A stretch of 33,375 nt of DNA from Meridianimarinicoccus aquatilis (GTDB lineage: Bacteria > Pseudomonadota > Alphaproteobacteria > Rhodobacterales > Rhodobacteraceae): the NCBI RefSeq assembly GCF_004358675.1, contig NZ_SMZO01000041.1:1-33375 (forward strand). Reading direction: 5' to 3'. Made by a program: the position numbers and the translations under genes. The notes under the pieces were generated by a model, which worked only from the letters and a program-made list of their open reading frames with translations, was not told the origin of the DNA and searched no databases. Shown one piece after another: positions 1 to 7,525 of the stretch; position 1 is the stretch's first letter, and every line of letters starts with the position of its first letter.

Positions 1-228
1 CAGCACCTCGTCGAGCGCCGCAAGCTCCGCGGCCGTGACCTTCACACTGACCGCTGAGACCGGGATCGCGGCATCCGTCTGGCGCTCGGCATCGGCTTTG
101 AGCGTGTACTGGATCGCCCGCACCGACACGCCAAACCGTTCCGCCAGCACTGAAGTGGAAACGCCTTCCGCAGCTTCGCGAACGATCTCCATGCGCTCCG
201 CATCGATGAGGCGTTTTGAGCGAGACAT
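1..228 (-). CDS. Helix-turn-helix protein, C-terminus outside the window
   Basis: The first 76 codons of a minus-strand gene are present and the reading frame is still open at base 1. The protein starts MSRSKRLIDAERMEIV. Residues about 10-45 look like a helix-turn-helix of the resolvase/homeodomain-like kind (VLAERFGVSVRAIQYTL). After a short linker, about residues 58-76 (SVKVTAAELAALDEVL) could begin a second, ribbon-helix-helix-like segment; that is inference. The start at 228 is chosen because the frame begins there with MSRSK. Small HTH proteins like this often lie beside mobilisation or partition genes on alphaproteobacterial plasmids, so the palindrome-rich gap next to it (229-789) may be its target. 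No specific function can be assigned. Confidence 0.6.
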   Translation of the reverse strand, partial: MSRSKRLIDAERMEIVREAAEGVSTSVLAERFGVSVRAIQYTLKADAERQTDAAIPVSAVSVKVTAAELAALDEVL

Positions 229-789
229 GCGAAGAAAGACCCCCTATTTCCTGCCACCTTCCACCAAGGCTGCCCCTACCTTACGATAATATACCAAGCT
301 GTCAATTATATACTTCCGTCGCATTCAGGCTCAGGCAGCCTTGGTGTCCGCTTCACGCCGCGGCCCGCAGGGACGCGGCTCTGCCGCCCTCACCACCGGG
401 CGACCCACCTGTCCTAGGGGTCCCGTCTACCAGCCCCGCCCGAGGGTCTGGCCGAACACCACGTGTTCGGACGGAACCGCGGGCGGGCGCAAACCCCACC
501 GACAGGGCGGACAGGCAGGGTCAAGGAGGGCCAGATTTGGGCCCCCAAATCTCTGCCGCAAAAACCGGGAGGCCCTGGCCGATAGGTTTTTGTGGATGGC
601 CCCCTTGAGGCTGACTGGCCGGTCTGTCGCGGCCAGACTAATGCGAGCGGCGATCGTCCTTTGAGCGCACGGCGCCCGGCACCAGGGGGAGGTCGCTGTC
701 GGCGATCACCCGCGCCGGTGACGGCATCCCTGGAACGGGGACAGGGCCGCCCCAAGATCGTCCTGGGCGGCCCATCCTCGTCAGAGGAT
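229..789. other. Palindrome-rich intergenic region
   Basis: No convincing gene is seen here. The stretch is GC-rich and holds several inverted repeats: CCGAACAC/GTGTTCGG around a 3-base centre (452-470), AGATTTGGG/CCCAAATCT around a 2-base centre (533-552), CTGGCC/GGCCAG with a 10-base loop (615-636) and GGGCCGCCC/GGGCGGCCC with a 12-base loop (744-773). The last lies just downstream of the small gene ending at 790 and may end its transcript, although no T-run follows. The others may be protein-binding sites for the adjacent HTH protein or part of a transfer origin; this is inference. Confidence 0.5.
744..773 (-). terminator. Hairpin downstream of the small gene 790-996
   Basis: Perfect 9-bp inverted repeat GGGCCGCCC/GGGCGGCCC with a 12-base loop, 17 bases past the stop codon of the minus-strand gene ending at 790. 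It lacks a following T-run, so intrinsic termination is uncertain. Confidence 0.4.
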
Positions 790-996
790 TTAGTCCTGAG
801 GGTCCTTTGCGCTCGGCGGGAACATCACCAGCTCCGAGACCGCGACCGGGAAGTCGAGCTTGAGGCTGAAGAACTCCGATCCATCCCCGTTGCGGGTGTT
901 GCGGAACATCGCGCCCACGCGCTGAAAACGGGTGCGCTCCTGGCCATCGGTGTCGGTGAACTTGACGGGGACGGTGGCGACGTAGTGGTTGGTCAT
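790..996 (-). CDS. Small conserved-type plasmid protein, function unknown
   Basis: A 68-residue soluble protein starting MTNHYVATVPVKFTDTDGQE, with no signal peptide or membrane segment. The start is supported by AAGGAG about nine bases upstream. The central segment VGAMFRNTRNGDGSEFFSLK is notable because a decayed version (AMFRNTT...FSLKSD) is found on the other strand at 1184-1358, which shows that the gene belongs to a small family that has duplicated here. The composition suggests a compact beta-rich fold of the DUF736-like size class, but no family is recognised. A hairpin follows the stop codon. Confidence 0.7.
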   Translation of the reverse strand: MTNHYVATVPVKFTDTDGQERTRFQRVGAMFRNTRNGDGSEFFSLKLDFPVAVSELVMFPPSAKDPQD

Positions 997-1183
997 TTGG
1001 GTTACTCCTTGTTGCGATGGGGATCACCCGGCACGGGGGCAAGAGGCCCGGTCGCAAGCGCAAATGCGGAGGGTCCGCGGCCAGCCGTGGAAGCCGTATT
1101 TGTGCTTGCCGAAGCGTGAGCTGAGGGCACGATTGGGCCGACCCCGTGCGATCCACATCTATGAGCAAAAAGGAGAGACCCAA

Positions 1184-1358
1184 ATGACCCTTGCCATCAC
1201 GCAGCCGCCACCATCCGCGTCCGCGTCTCGCCGAGCCTGGCCGGGGTGCTGACGGAGCCCGCCCGCGTGGATGCGATGTTCCGCAACACCACCCGAGGGA
1301 CGCGCAAGTCTTCAGCCTCAAAAGCGACGTCTCGACCCCTCGCATCTTGCCCCGCTGA
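1184..1358 (+). pseudogene. Decayed, inverted paralogue of the small gene at 790-996
   Basis: A good ribosome site (AAAGGAG) precedes ATG at 1184. The frame runs MTLAITQPP, then must shift to read TIRVRVSPSLAGVL...VDAMFRNTTRG, then shift again to read FSLKSDVSTPRILPR and stop at 1356-1358. The AMFRNT and FSLK blocks and the bases around the start (AAGGAG...CCCAAATGACC) match the intact gene at 790-996, which is on the opposite strand. At least two frameshifts make this a pseudogene. What is seen is the sequence match; an inverted duplication followed by decay is the inference. Confidence 0.6.
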
Positions 1359-1500
1359 CGATGTGCGTGAGGTGCGCACCATCCCCAGCCCGTACCGATG
1401 CGGATGGGCCGAACTCTGACGGGCTGGGTAGAGGGATGACGGTGCTGGACGCCGTGAGATACAGATCAAGTGTGACCGATCGCACGCGCCATGAGATATG

Positions 1501-1525
1501 ACGAAAGGACCGCCCGAAGGCGACC
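1501..1525 (-). terminator. UUCG-loop hairpin after the nucleotidyltransferase gene
   Basis: On the minus strand GGGTCGCC-TTCG-GGCGGTCC is followed by TTTCGTC, 13 or more bases after the stop codon at 1538. The stem includes wobble pairs. Almost the same hairpin follows the next gene upstream (2654-2679). Confidence 0.6.
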
Positions 1526-1537
1526 CCGTTATGGCCA

Positions 1538-2554
1538 TCACGCGCCCAAGCTGTCGAGCATCCCCCTGGTATCAGGCATTCGCTTCAGCGAGTTGCCGAT
1601 GTGTTCCCGCCAGCGCGGCCCAACCTCCATTGCGGTGGCATAGGCCCGAGCCAGATCATCGGGCCGGTCCTCGGCCATCGCTTCGATAAGGAAAGCCGCC
1701 TGCTCGCGGTCCTTCGCGGATTTCAGGCTCCCTGCCCCATCGCGGCGCCGGTCGGCAATGATCAGTTTGTGGACTGCATAACGCTCCGGGCGGGGCACCT
1801 GCACCAGAACGCCGGATCTATAGATCGCCGCCGCGTGGATCGGCTCAGCGATCAGGAAGTTGAGATAGTTCAGTCCTTGGGCGTTCACGCCCAAGGCTGG
1901 CAGATCACGGAGGGTCTCATCTCCGAACGCCGGTGTGAGAAACTCGACCAACTGGCCGCTGCCACCCTGGGCCCATCGCCATGTCCGACCTTGGTCAAGA
2001 GATGGCAGAGGATCGAATTTGAGCGCTGAGAACGTCTCGGCAAGACCCGGGTCGACCTGATCCTGCAACGCAACGCTGAGCTTCTCGAACTGCGCGATGT
2101 CGATGTCGCCAGTATTGGCCATACCGCCAATTGGCAGACGGATACCAAGCTCGCCTTCATAGAGGCGAAATGCATTGGTTCCGACGATGGTGCCACCCAA
2201 CCGGAATGTCCCTACTGCGGCCATGGCCGACAGGATGGACCCGGTCGCCCGGTCGGTGGGGGTCATGCCTTCAGCGCGCAAGAGCCGAACGAGCCGCGAC
2301 CGTTGCGCCTGCCGCTCCTTGGCGGTCGCGCGCAGATCCTCGATCCGGTCGATACGTGCGCGCGTCTCGTCGCTGTCCTCGCCGATATAGATGAACCGCA
2401 TCTCCGTTCCGACGCGGCGCGCGGCGTACCAATAGGCCTTGTCGCCGCGCTCTTTGAGTGTTGGCTTGCCTTCGACACCGGACAAGGCGTCGTCCTTAAG
2501 AAGACGCACCAGGTCGGTATAGGCGCTCATCGCGATGCTGCTGAGTGGGGTCAT
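1538..2554 (-). CDS. Nucleotidyltransferase-fold protein (NTP_transf_8 / GSU2403-like)
   Basis: Soluble protein of 338 residues if it starts at MTPLSSIAMSAYTDLVRLL; the open frame continues upstream to 2641 with weaker starts. The segment VGTNAFRLYEGELGIRL followed by NTGDIDIAQF resembles the nucleotidyltransferase fold of the GSU2403/PF12281 kind, in which the D-x-D in GDIDIA would bind metal. The N-terminal part (AYWYAARRVGTEMRFIYIGEDSDETRARI) is typical of the same family. Known relatives are poorly characterised and occur on accessory DNA. No partner antitoxin is seen next to it. Two copies of TACCTATCA lie over or just before the start (2554-2562 and 2589-2597), so the gene may be autoregulated. 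Family assignment is from memory of these motifs. Confidence 0.7.
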   Translation of the reverse strand: MTPLSSIAMSAYTDLVRLLKDDALSGVEGKPTLKERGDKAYWYAARRVGTEMRFIYIGEDSDETRARIDRIEDLRATAKERQAQRSRLVRLLRAEGMTPTDRATGSILSAMAAVGTFRLGGTIVGTNAFRLYEGELGIRLPIGGMANTGDIDIAQFEKLSVALQDQVDPGLAETFSALKFDPLPSLDQGRTWRWAQGGSGQLVEFLTPAFGDETLRDLPALGVNAQGLNYLNFLIAEPIHAAAIYRSGVLVQVPRPERYAVHKLIIADRRRDGAGSLKSAKDREQAAFLIEAMAEDRPDDLARAYATAMEVGPRWREHIGNSLKRMPDTRGMLDSLGA

Positions 2555-2597
2555 ACCTATCATTTCCAAGTTTTGCTTGGCATACATATACCTATCA
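2554..2597 (-). promoter_or_regulatory. Direct repeats TACCTATCA at the start of the nucleotidyltransferase gene
   Basis: TACCTATCA (TGATAGGTA on the coding strand) occurs at 2554-2562 and 2589-2597, 35 bases apart, roughly three helical turns plus. The position over the start region suggests an operator. No regulator is identified. Confidence 0.4.
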
Positions 2598-2653
2598 AAA
2601 CAGGAAATTGCTAGGCAAAGTGATTTGGAGAACGTCCACACCCATGAGAAACG

Positions 2654-2679
2654 ACGTAAGGGCCGCCCGAAGGCGACCC
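2654..2679 (-). terminator. UUCG-loop hairpin after the DUF2493 gene
   Basis: Minus strand GGGTCGCC-TTCG-GGCGGCCC followed by TTACG, just past the stop at 2687. Nearly identical to the hairpin at 1501-1525. It lacks a strong T-run, so it may act mainly as an mRNA 3'-end stabiliser. Confidence 0.5.
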
Positions 2680-2686
2680 TCTCTCT

Positions 2687-3616
2687 TCAATCCTGCGACG
2701 CCTTCTTCGCCGGGTCCGCAACCCGCATGACCGTCAGGCCTTTCGCTTCCGCCTTCTGCCCGAGGTTCAGCGCGACCCCGTTGCCGCCGAAGAGCACAAC
2801 CCCCGTCGCCGCGAACTTGTCGTCTAGCATCTCGTCGTTGCACTTGAACGGTGCCGCCCGCCCGTGTGCGGACCAGCGCGGATCGAAGCGCGCTTGCGCT
2901 ACCCCGCGCGCCCGCGCCCACCGAGCCGCGATCATCTCCGCCCCGTGCTTGCCACCCTTGTGGCAGAGGAATATCTCTTGGTTACGGTTCTGCTTGATCC
3001 GCTCCCGAACCTTGTCGAGCGTGTTGAAGATCACATCGACATCGGTCCAGTCGGTGGCGCCCGAAACGATCAGGGGCACCCCCTCGACTTTCGACTTCTC
3101 GGCGGTTTCGCGATCATGCTGTTCGAGCAGCTGCCGGGCCTCGAAGACCGCCCCAGTCTCTTGCGCCCGGACACTCGCCCGCGAGCCTGCCGCCGGGATG
3201 AAGGCGTGACCCGTCTCGATCTCGTAGCATTCCGCCGCCGCCTCGCTCATCACCTCGATGGCGCTGACAATCTCGCGCAGGTGCAGAAAGCGCGCCTGCG
3301 CCTCTTCGAGTGCGGTCTCGGTGATCTCCGACCCGTCGTGGGACTTTGCCAGCGCGCCGATCTTGTCCGCAGTGCGGTCGACCTCCTTGCCGAGCGCCAC
3401 CTTGCGCCGCTGCAGGATCGTGGCGAGCCCATGGGCGAGCGGTTCGATTTCTGCCTCGAGCCCAGTCCCGCGCAGCGAGCCAAGCAGAGCCTCGAAGCTC
3501 TCGCGGATGATGCGGTCGGTCAGGAAGTGATCCTCCGGGATCGGCAGCTGCGCGTCCTTCTCGGTCAGCCCGAAAAGCTCGATGGTCTCGTAGGTGTTTG
3601 CGGTGTCGTAAGCCAT
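2687..3616 (-). CDS. DUF2493 (SLOG-superfamily) plasmid protein
   Basis: A 309-residue protein starting MAYDTANTYETIELFGLTEK; GGAGA about ten bases upstream decides this start over the longer frame opening at 3667. The N-terminal two thirds are helical and charged (about residues 60-170). The C-terminal region has the DUF2493/YspA-like Rossmann pattern: DVIFNTLDKVRERI, then HKGGKHGAEMIAARWARARG, then a variant of the usual RN..M segment (APFKCNDEMLDD) and VVLFGGNG. Such SLOG proteins are thought to bind nucleotide-derived ligands or nucleic acid. Large versions like this are frequent on alphaproteobacterial plasmids, in the same gene neighbourhoods as DUF736 and strawberry-notch proteins, both of which are found further right. 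Its exact role is unknown. Confidence 0.8.
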   Translation of the reverse strand: MAYDTANTYETIELFGLTEKDAQLPIPEDHFLTDRIIRESFEALLGSLRGTGLEAEIEPLAHGLATILQRRKVALGKEVDRTADKIGALAKSHDGSEITETALEEAQARFLHLREIVSAIEVMSEAAAECYEIETGHAFIPAAGSRASVRAQETGAVFEARQLLEQHDRETAEKSKVEGVPLIVSGATDWTDVDVIFNTLDKVRERIKQNRNQEIFLCHKGGKHGAEMIAARWARARGVAQARFDPRWSAHGRAAPFKCNDEMLDDKFAATGVVLFGGNGVALNLGQKAEAKGLTVMRVADPAKKASQD

Positions 3617-4384
3617 GTCTGGTCTCCAGTAGTCGGTTGTGGAGCCACCACGTGAGTGTGGGGGCATGGCCGAATGCCTGGTTTCCGAATCTGCCCGGGT
3701 CAGGGACGGCGCAGCCGCCGGCTTGACGGGCGCAAAAGTTTTCCGTGCGCAACACCCGACACATGCGCGCCCTCACGCACGGGACCGCTCCGCGCCACGG
3801 GCGCCGCCCTCGCCGAAAAGTTTTGCGATCCTTGACGCGGGCTGATTTGGGGGCCATCCGGAGGATATGCTTCCGCGCTCATGTGTGTGTGTTTTGACGG
3901 TAGGTTTGCCCGACCCGAGCAGGCAAACGGCCAGACCGGACGCGTGAGACGGATGGAGCGGCGGGATCGTTTTGCTCCGCAAAACAGACCAGAGCGCAAT
4001 CCGGCGGAGCGGCCGGGGAGGGACGTGCTCGCGAGGCGGGCAAACCGGGGGCCTGGGTGCAACGCCGCGGTGAGGCCGCATGGCCGAATGCGCGACGGAC
4101 CGAAGGGCCGTTCTCCCCTGCGACACGCGAAGCCGAGCTGGGGAGGCCGCAAGGCTTAGCCCAAGGTTGATGTGCTGGCGACCACGCTGCCGACTATAGG
4201 GATTGCTTGTCCAGGCATTCGACGTGATACGCGGAGAGCCGCCGTTCGCTGCATGTGCGAAACAAACAGACCACTACTGCAGAACCCGACATTCAGGCAT
4301 CTTTGCCGCGCAACGGTAATTGCCTCAAAAGCTCCTTAAAGAAACCAGCACAGAGATAGTTTATTCATCTTGGTGCTATGTAAT
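3617..4384. other. GC-rich leader region and left junction of the catabolic island
   Basis: No supportable gene in 768 bases. The first part (to about 4160) is GC-rich and includes a perfect hairpin GTTTTGC-TCC-GCAAAAC at 3969-3985 and two AAAAGTTTT-containing strings near 3733 and 3815. From about 4160 the composition becomes more mixed and resembles the operon that follows. No integrase, tRNA or clear direct repeat marks the junction. Confidence 0.5.
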
Positions 4385-5320
4385 TCACTCAGAGCGGATA
4401 AAGTCTCCAATGGATGCAATCACACTGTCGGCGACCGTTTGCATAGCCGCCTCACCCGCCCACGCGACATGTGGCGTGAGGATGAAATTTGGCATGTCGA
4501 GCAGAGACATAAAGGGATGGTCGGCGGCCGGCGGTTCAACAGATGCGGCATCGACACCCGCGCCCGCGATTAGCCCCTCGCGCAACGCCGTTGCCAGATC
4601 CTCCTCAACAATCAATCCGCCCCGCGCCGTGTTAATCACAATTGGGGCGCGCGCCATCTTTTGAAACTCTGCGAGGCCGAGCAATGCAGCATTCGATTGC
4701 TCTAAGGGGCAATGCAGGGAGAGAATATCACACCAGCCAAGCGCCTCATCAAACGGCATCCGACCATCGGCCACCTCAGTGGTGCCCTTGCGCCCCGTGA
4801 ACGCAACCTCCATGCCAAAGGCACGCGCGATGCCTGCCACGGCTTGACCAATCGCACCGCCCCCGACAAGTGCCATTCGGCTCCCCCGCAGCTCTTTGAT
4901 CGGGTGTGTATGAATGCAGAATTGGCCTGAAGCCTGCCAATCCCCACGCGCAACATCCGCGATATATCCCGGTATCGCGCGCCGTAGCGTGAGGATGAGG
5001 GCGAAGGTGTGCTCCGCAACGGTATCCTTGGCATATCCCGCAACATTCCTGACCTCGATGCCGAACTCACGACAGGCTTCAAGATCGACATTGTCGGTCC
5101 CTGTTGCGGTGACGGCTATCATTTTCAGCTTCGGTAAGGCGCGCAGCGTGTCGCGCGTCAATTTGACCTTGTTCACCACAGCTATGTCTGCGTCCATGAG
5201 ACGCTCTTTCGCCTGCTCAGGGGTCGATTTTGCGAAATCCTTCCAGTCATGTGAAAACTCAGGCTTGCGCAGTGTCACACTATCAGCAATCGTAGCACGA
5301 TCAAGAAAGACGATTTTCAT
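4385..5320 (-). CDS. D-2-hydroxyacid dehydrogenase, hydroxypyruvate/glyoxylate reductase-like
   Basis: A cytoplasmic NAD(P)H-dependent enzyme of 311 residues. The start MKIVFLDRATIADS is supported by AAGGA upstream and by alignment of the first beta strand; the open frame extends to 5434 without a better start. It carries the Rossmann motif GGGAIG (about 153-158), the substrate-binding AGYAKDTVAEHT segment (about 94-105) and the catalytic triad R233 (NTARGG), E262 (VEPP) and H284 (LTPHVAW). The N-terminus is like glycerate dehydrogenase/hydroxypyruvate reductase (HprA). It is the last gene of the operon, 13 bases after the glycerate kinase, so reduction of hydroxypyruvate to D-glycerate is the most economical role; glyoxylate reduction is an alternative. 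Confidence 0.85.
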   Translation of the reverse strand: MKIVFLDRATIADSVTLRKPEFSHDWKDFAKSTPEQAKERLMDADIAVVNKVKLTRDTLRALPKLKMIAVTATGTDNVDLEACREFGIEVRNVAGYAKDTVAEHTFALILTLRRAIPGYIADVARGDWQASGQFCIHTHPIKELRGSRMALVGGGAIGQAVAGIARAFGMEVAFTGRKGTTEVADGRMPFDEALGWCDILSLHCPLEQSNAALLGLAEFQKMARAPIVINTARGGLIVEEDLATALREGLIAGAGVDAASVEPPAADHPFMSLLDMPNFILTPHVAWAGEAAMQTVADSVIASIGDFIRSE

Positions 5321-5333
5321 GGGTGAATAATCC

Positions 5334-6596
5334 TTAGTCAGTGAGCACGAGCGTCGCGCGAAAGTCATTCGCGTTTGTGAGGGTGGGGCCCGTAAACAAA
5401 AGCCCCCCGACTTTTTCAAAGAAACCATAAGCATCGTTTCTCAATAGGGCCCCCTCCATCTCGGCAAGCGACGCCCTGCTCACTATCTCAGGGTCGACAA
5501 TAGCTCCGGCATTGTCTTCCATACCGTCGATGCCGTCTGTGTCCACCGCAACCGACCATATGTTTGCAGCGCCACGTAGGCTACTCGCGAGCCCAAGTAA
5601 GTATTCCGCATTGCGCCCCCCGCGCCCGTCACCGCGTACGGTGACAGATGTTTCGCCGCCACTGAGAATAATAGCAGGCGGGCGAATGGGGTGAGTCCCC
5701 GCAGCAATTGCGACAGCGATCCCAGACACGGCGCGACCGACTTCGCGTGCTTCGCCAATGACCGCATCTCCGAGATCAAGAACGCTTAATCCATTGGCCT
5801 TTGCAATGTCTGACGCCGCATTGAGCACTGTGCGCCCAGATCCCATCAAAACCGTCTTAGCCACTGTGATTGTTGGGCTTTCATTGGCAAGGATTGCCGC
5901 GCGGATGTCCGCAGATACATCAATATTGTAGCGGCTCAGAACGTCTAGGGAATGGTGCGGGGTCGCGACCGCAGGCAAGGTTGGGCCGGAACCAATCACG
6001 CGCAGGTCATCCCCCGCGACGTCGGATATAATATAGGTGACGACTGATGCATTTGTCGCCGCAGCGAGACGCCCGCCTTTTAGCGCCGAGAGGTTACATC
6101 TGACGGTATTGATTTCCGTAATATCCGCACCAGAGCGCAAGAGCTGATGACAGATATCTTGCTTTTGCGCCAGATCGATCCCCTCGCACGGCAGACACAG
6201 CAAAGACGAGGCGCCACCGGACACGAGGACAATGACGAGGTCTTGCGGGCCAGCACTTCGCACCAGATCAAGGAGCCGCGCACTCTCGGCGGCGCCGGCT
6301 TCATCGGGGATCGGATGGGCCGCTTCGACAACTTCGATATATTTGGTAGGCGCGGTGTGCCCGTAGCGCGTGATGACGAGCCCCTCAACAGGCTCGTTCC
6401 AATGCATCTCAAAGGACGCCGCCATCGACGCAGCCGCTTTGCCAGCGCCAACGACAATCACCCTGCCCTCTGGGAGCGCGGGCAAATCGACCGAACCGAA
6501 ATCGGGTTGCGCCGCCGCAATGGCGTGATGTGCGAGCACCTTCAAAAACGCCTCAGGGGCGTCATGCGGCGCGGGGAAACTGCGAGGCGTCGTCAT
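5334..6596 (-). CDS. Glycerate 2-kinase (DUF4147/MOFRL type)
   Basis: A 420-residue cytoplasmic kinase of normal family length that would phosphorylate D-glycerate to 2-phosphoglycerate using ATP. The N-terminal DUF4147 domain shows VVGAGKAA (about 49-56), HPIPDEAG (94-101) and SGGASSL (126-132). The C-terminal MOFRL domain shows LSGGETSVTVRGDGRGG followed by RNAEYLLG. The start codon overlaps the LysR stop codon as ATGA, indicating translational coupling, and the reductase gene follows 13 bases later. This TtuD/GckA family feeds three-carbon products of sugar-acid or glyoxylate breakdown into glycolysis. With the downstream reductase it forms a hydroxypyruvate-to-2-phosphoglycerate module. 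Confidence 0.92.
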   Translation of the reverse strand: MTTPRSFPAPHDAPEAFLKVLAHHAIAAAQPDFGSVDLPALPEGRVIVVGAGKAAASMAASFEMHWNEPVEGLVITRYGHTAPTKYIEVVEAAHPIPDEAGAAESARLLDLVRSAGPQDLVIVLVSGGASSLLCLPCEGIDLAQKQDICHQLLRSGADITEINTVRCNLSALKGGRLAAATNASVVTYIISDVAGDDLRVIGSGPTLPAVATPHHSLDVLSRYNIDVSADIRAAILANESPTITVAKTVLMGSGRTVLNAASDIAKANGLSVLDLGDAVIGEAREVGRAVSGIAVAIAAGTHPIRPPAIILSGGETSVTVRGDGRGGRNAEYLLGLASSLRGAANIWSVAVDTDGIDGMEDNAGAIVDPEIVSRASLAEMEGALLRNDAYGFFEKVGGLLFTGPTLTNANDFRATLVLTD

Positions 6597-7525
6597 TCTG
6601 AAACTCCTGAGAAATGTTCTTTTTGATCCACCAAATCTTCAACCGCCAACTGAACAAATTGATATACGGCTTTCAAGGCACGAGACTGCGCGCGTCCCGC
6701 CAAGGTTGCGAGATTGATCACACGCGAGATAGACGGCCGGCGTATCAACGCAGCCCCTAGGTCATATAAATCTCCATCGGCATAGGCCGCAGACGACATG
6801 ATGGTGTAGCCCATATCGCGCGCGACAAGCCGCCGGATTTCACCCAAAGCATCAATCTCGATTTTGACGTTCAATGGCACAGCCTGTTGGCGAGCTTGGT
6901 CTTCAATCAAGCTGCGCAACCCATGTTCAGGGCCGGGTAAAATAAGGGGAATATTCGCCAACCGGCGCATTGGCACAGACCCGTCATCATCGGTTAATTC
7001 AGCCACAGCCGCCGCAGTACTCCCGACCAACAGCAACGCCTCGCGTGCAAGTGGAAGAATGTTTAAATCTGGTGCAGATGCGCCGAACGTCAGCGCAAAA
7101 TCTATCTTCTCTTCGCGCAGCCATTGAGCCAGATAGCCGCTCATGCTCTCGACGATCCGAAGTTTGACGTTCGGTAGCTCGGCTTGGCACCGTTCCAACA
7201 ACGGAACGGCAAGACTCGCTGTCAGCGAGGTTGGCAGGCCAAGGCGGACGAGCCCTACTGGAGAGCGCTGGAATGCCGCCATATCGTCTTCCGCCTCGCG
7301 GAACTGAAGCCGAATACGGCGCGCATGTACCAGCAGTTCAGCCCCCTCAGGGGTCAAGACGACCCCACGCGGTTCGCGCAAAAACAACGTCGCACCAAGC
7401 TTCGCCTCAAGTGACCGCACACGCGCGCTGACTGACGGCTGGGACATGTTAAGCTTCTCTGCGGCGCGCACAAACGAGCCTGTTTCGGCAATCGCCTCGA
7501 CGCACCGCATGTCTTTGAGGTCCAT
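6593..7525 (-). CDS. LysR-family transcriptional regulator
   Basis: A 310-residue regulator with the usual N-terminal winged helix-turn-helix (residues about 1-60: MDLKDMRCVEAIAETGSFVRAA, then SQPSVSARVRSLE) and a C-terminal effector-binding domain beginning near residue 92 (VRLGLPTSLTASLAV). It is embedded within the operon: its start shares one base with the stop of the lyase gene (TAATG) and its stop overlaps the kinase start (ATGA). LysR genes are usually divergent from their targets, so the co-directional, internal position is unusual and implies that expression of the regulator depends on the operon promoter. The likely target is the promoter region at 15161-15196; the ligand is probably the substrate or an intermediate. 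Confidence 0.93.
   Translation of the reverse strand: MDLKDMRCVEAIAETGSFVRAAEKLNMSQPSVSARVRSLEAKLGATLFLREPRGVVLTPEGAELLVHARRIRLQFREAEDDMAAFQRSPVGLVRLGLPTSLTASLAVPLLERCQAELPNVKLRIVESMSGYLAQWLREEKIDFALTFGASAPDLNILPLAREALLLVGSTAAAVAELTDDDGSVPMRRLANIPLILPGPEHGLRSLIEDQARQQAVPLNVKIEIDALGEIRRLVARDMGYTIMSSAAYADGDLYDLGAALIRRPSISRVINLATLAGRAQSRALKAVYQFVQLAVEDLVDQKEHFSGVSE

Noticed and set aside
638-1345. 235-codon minus-strand frame
   Set aside because: It covers the small gene 790-996 in another frame, has low-complexity Arg/Pro-rich content and no ribosome site.
2864-3655. 263-codon plus-strand frame
   Set aside because: Antisense shadow of the DUF2493 gene; no family features.
3851-3870. String resembling an IncP/Ti-type nick region (TATCCTCCGG on the minus strand)
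   Set aside because: Differs from the TATCCTG core at the nick position and has no adjacent inverted repeat.
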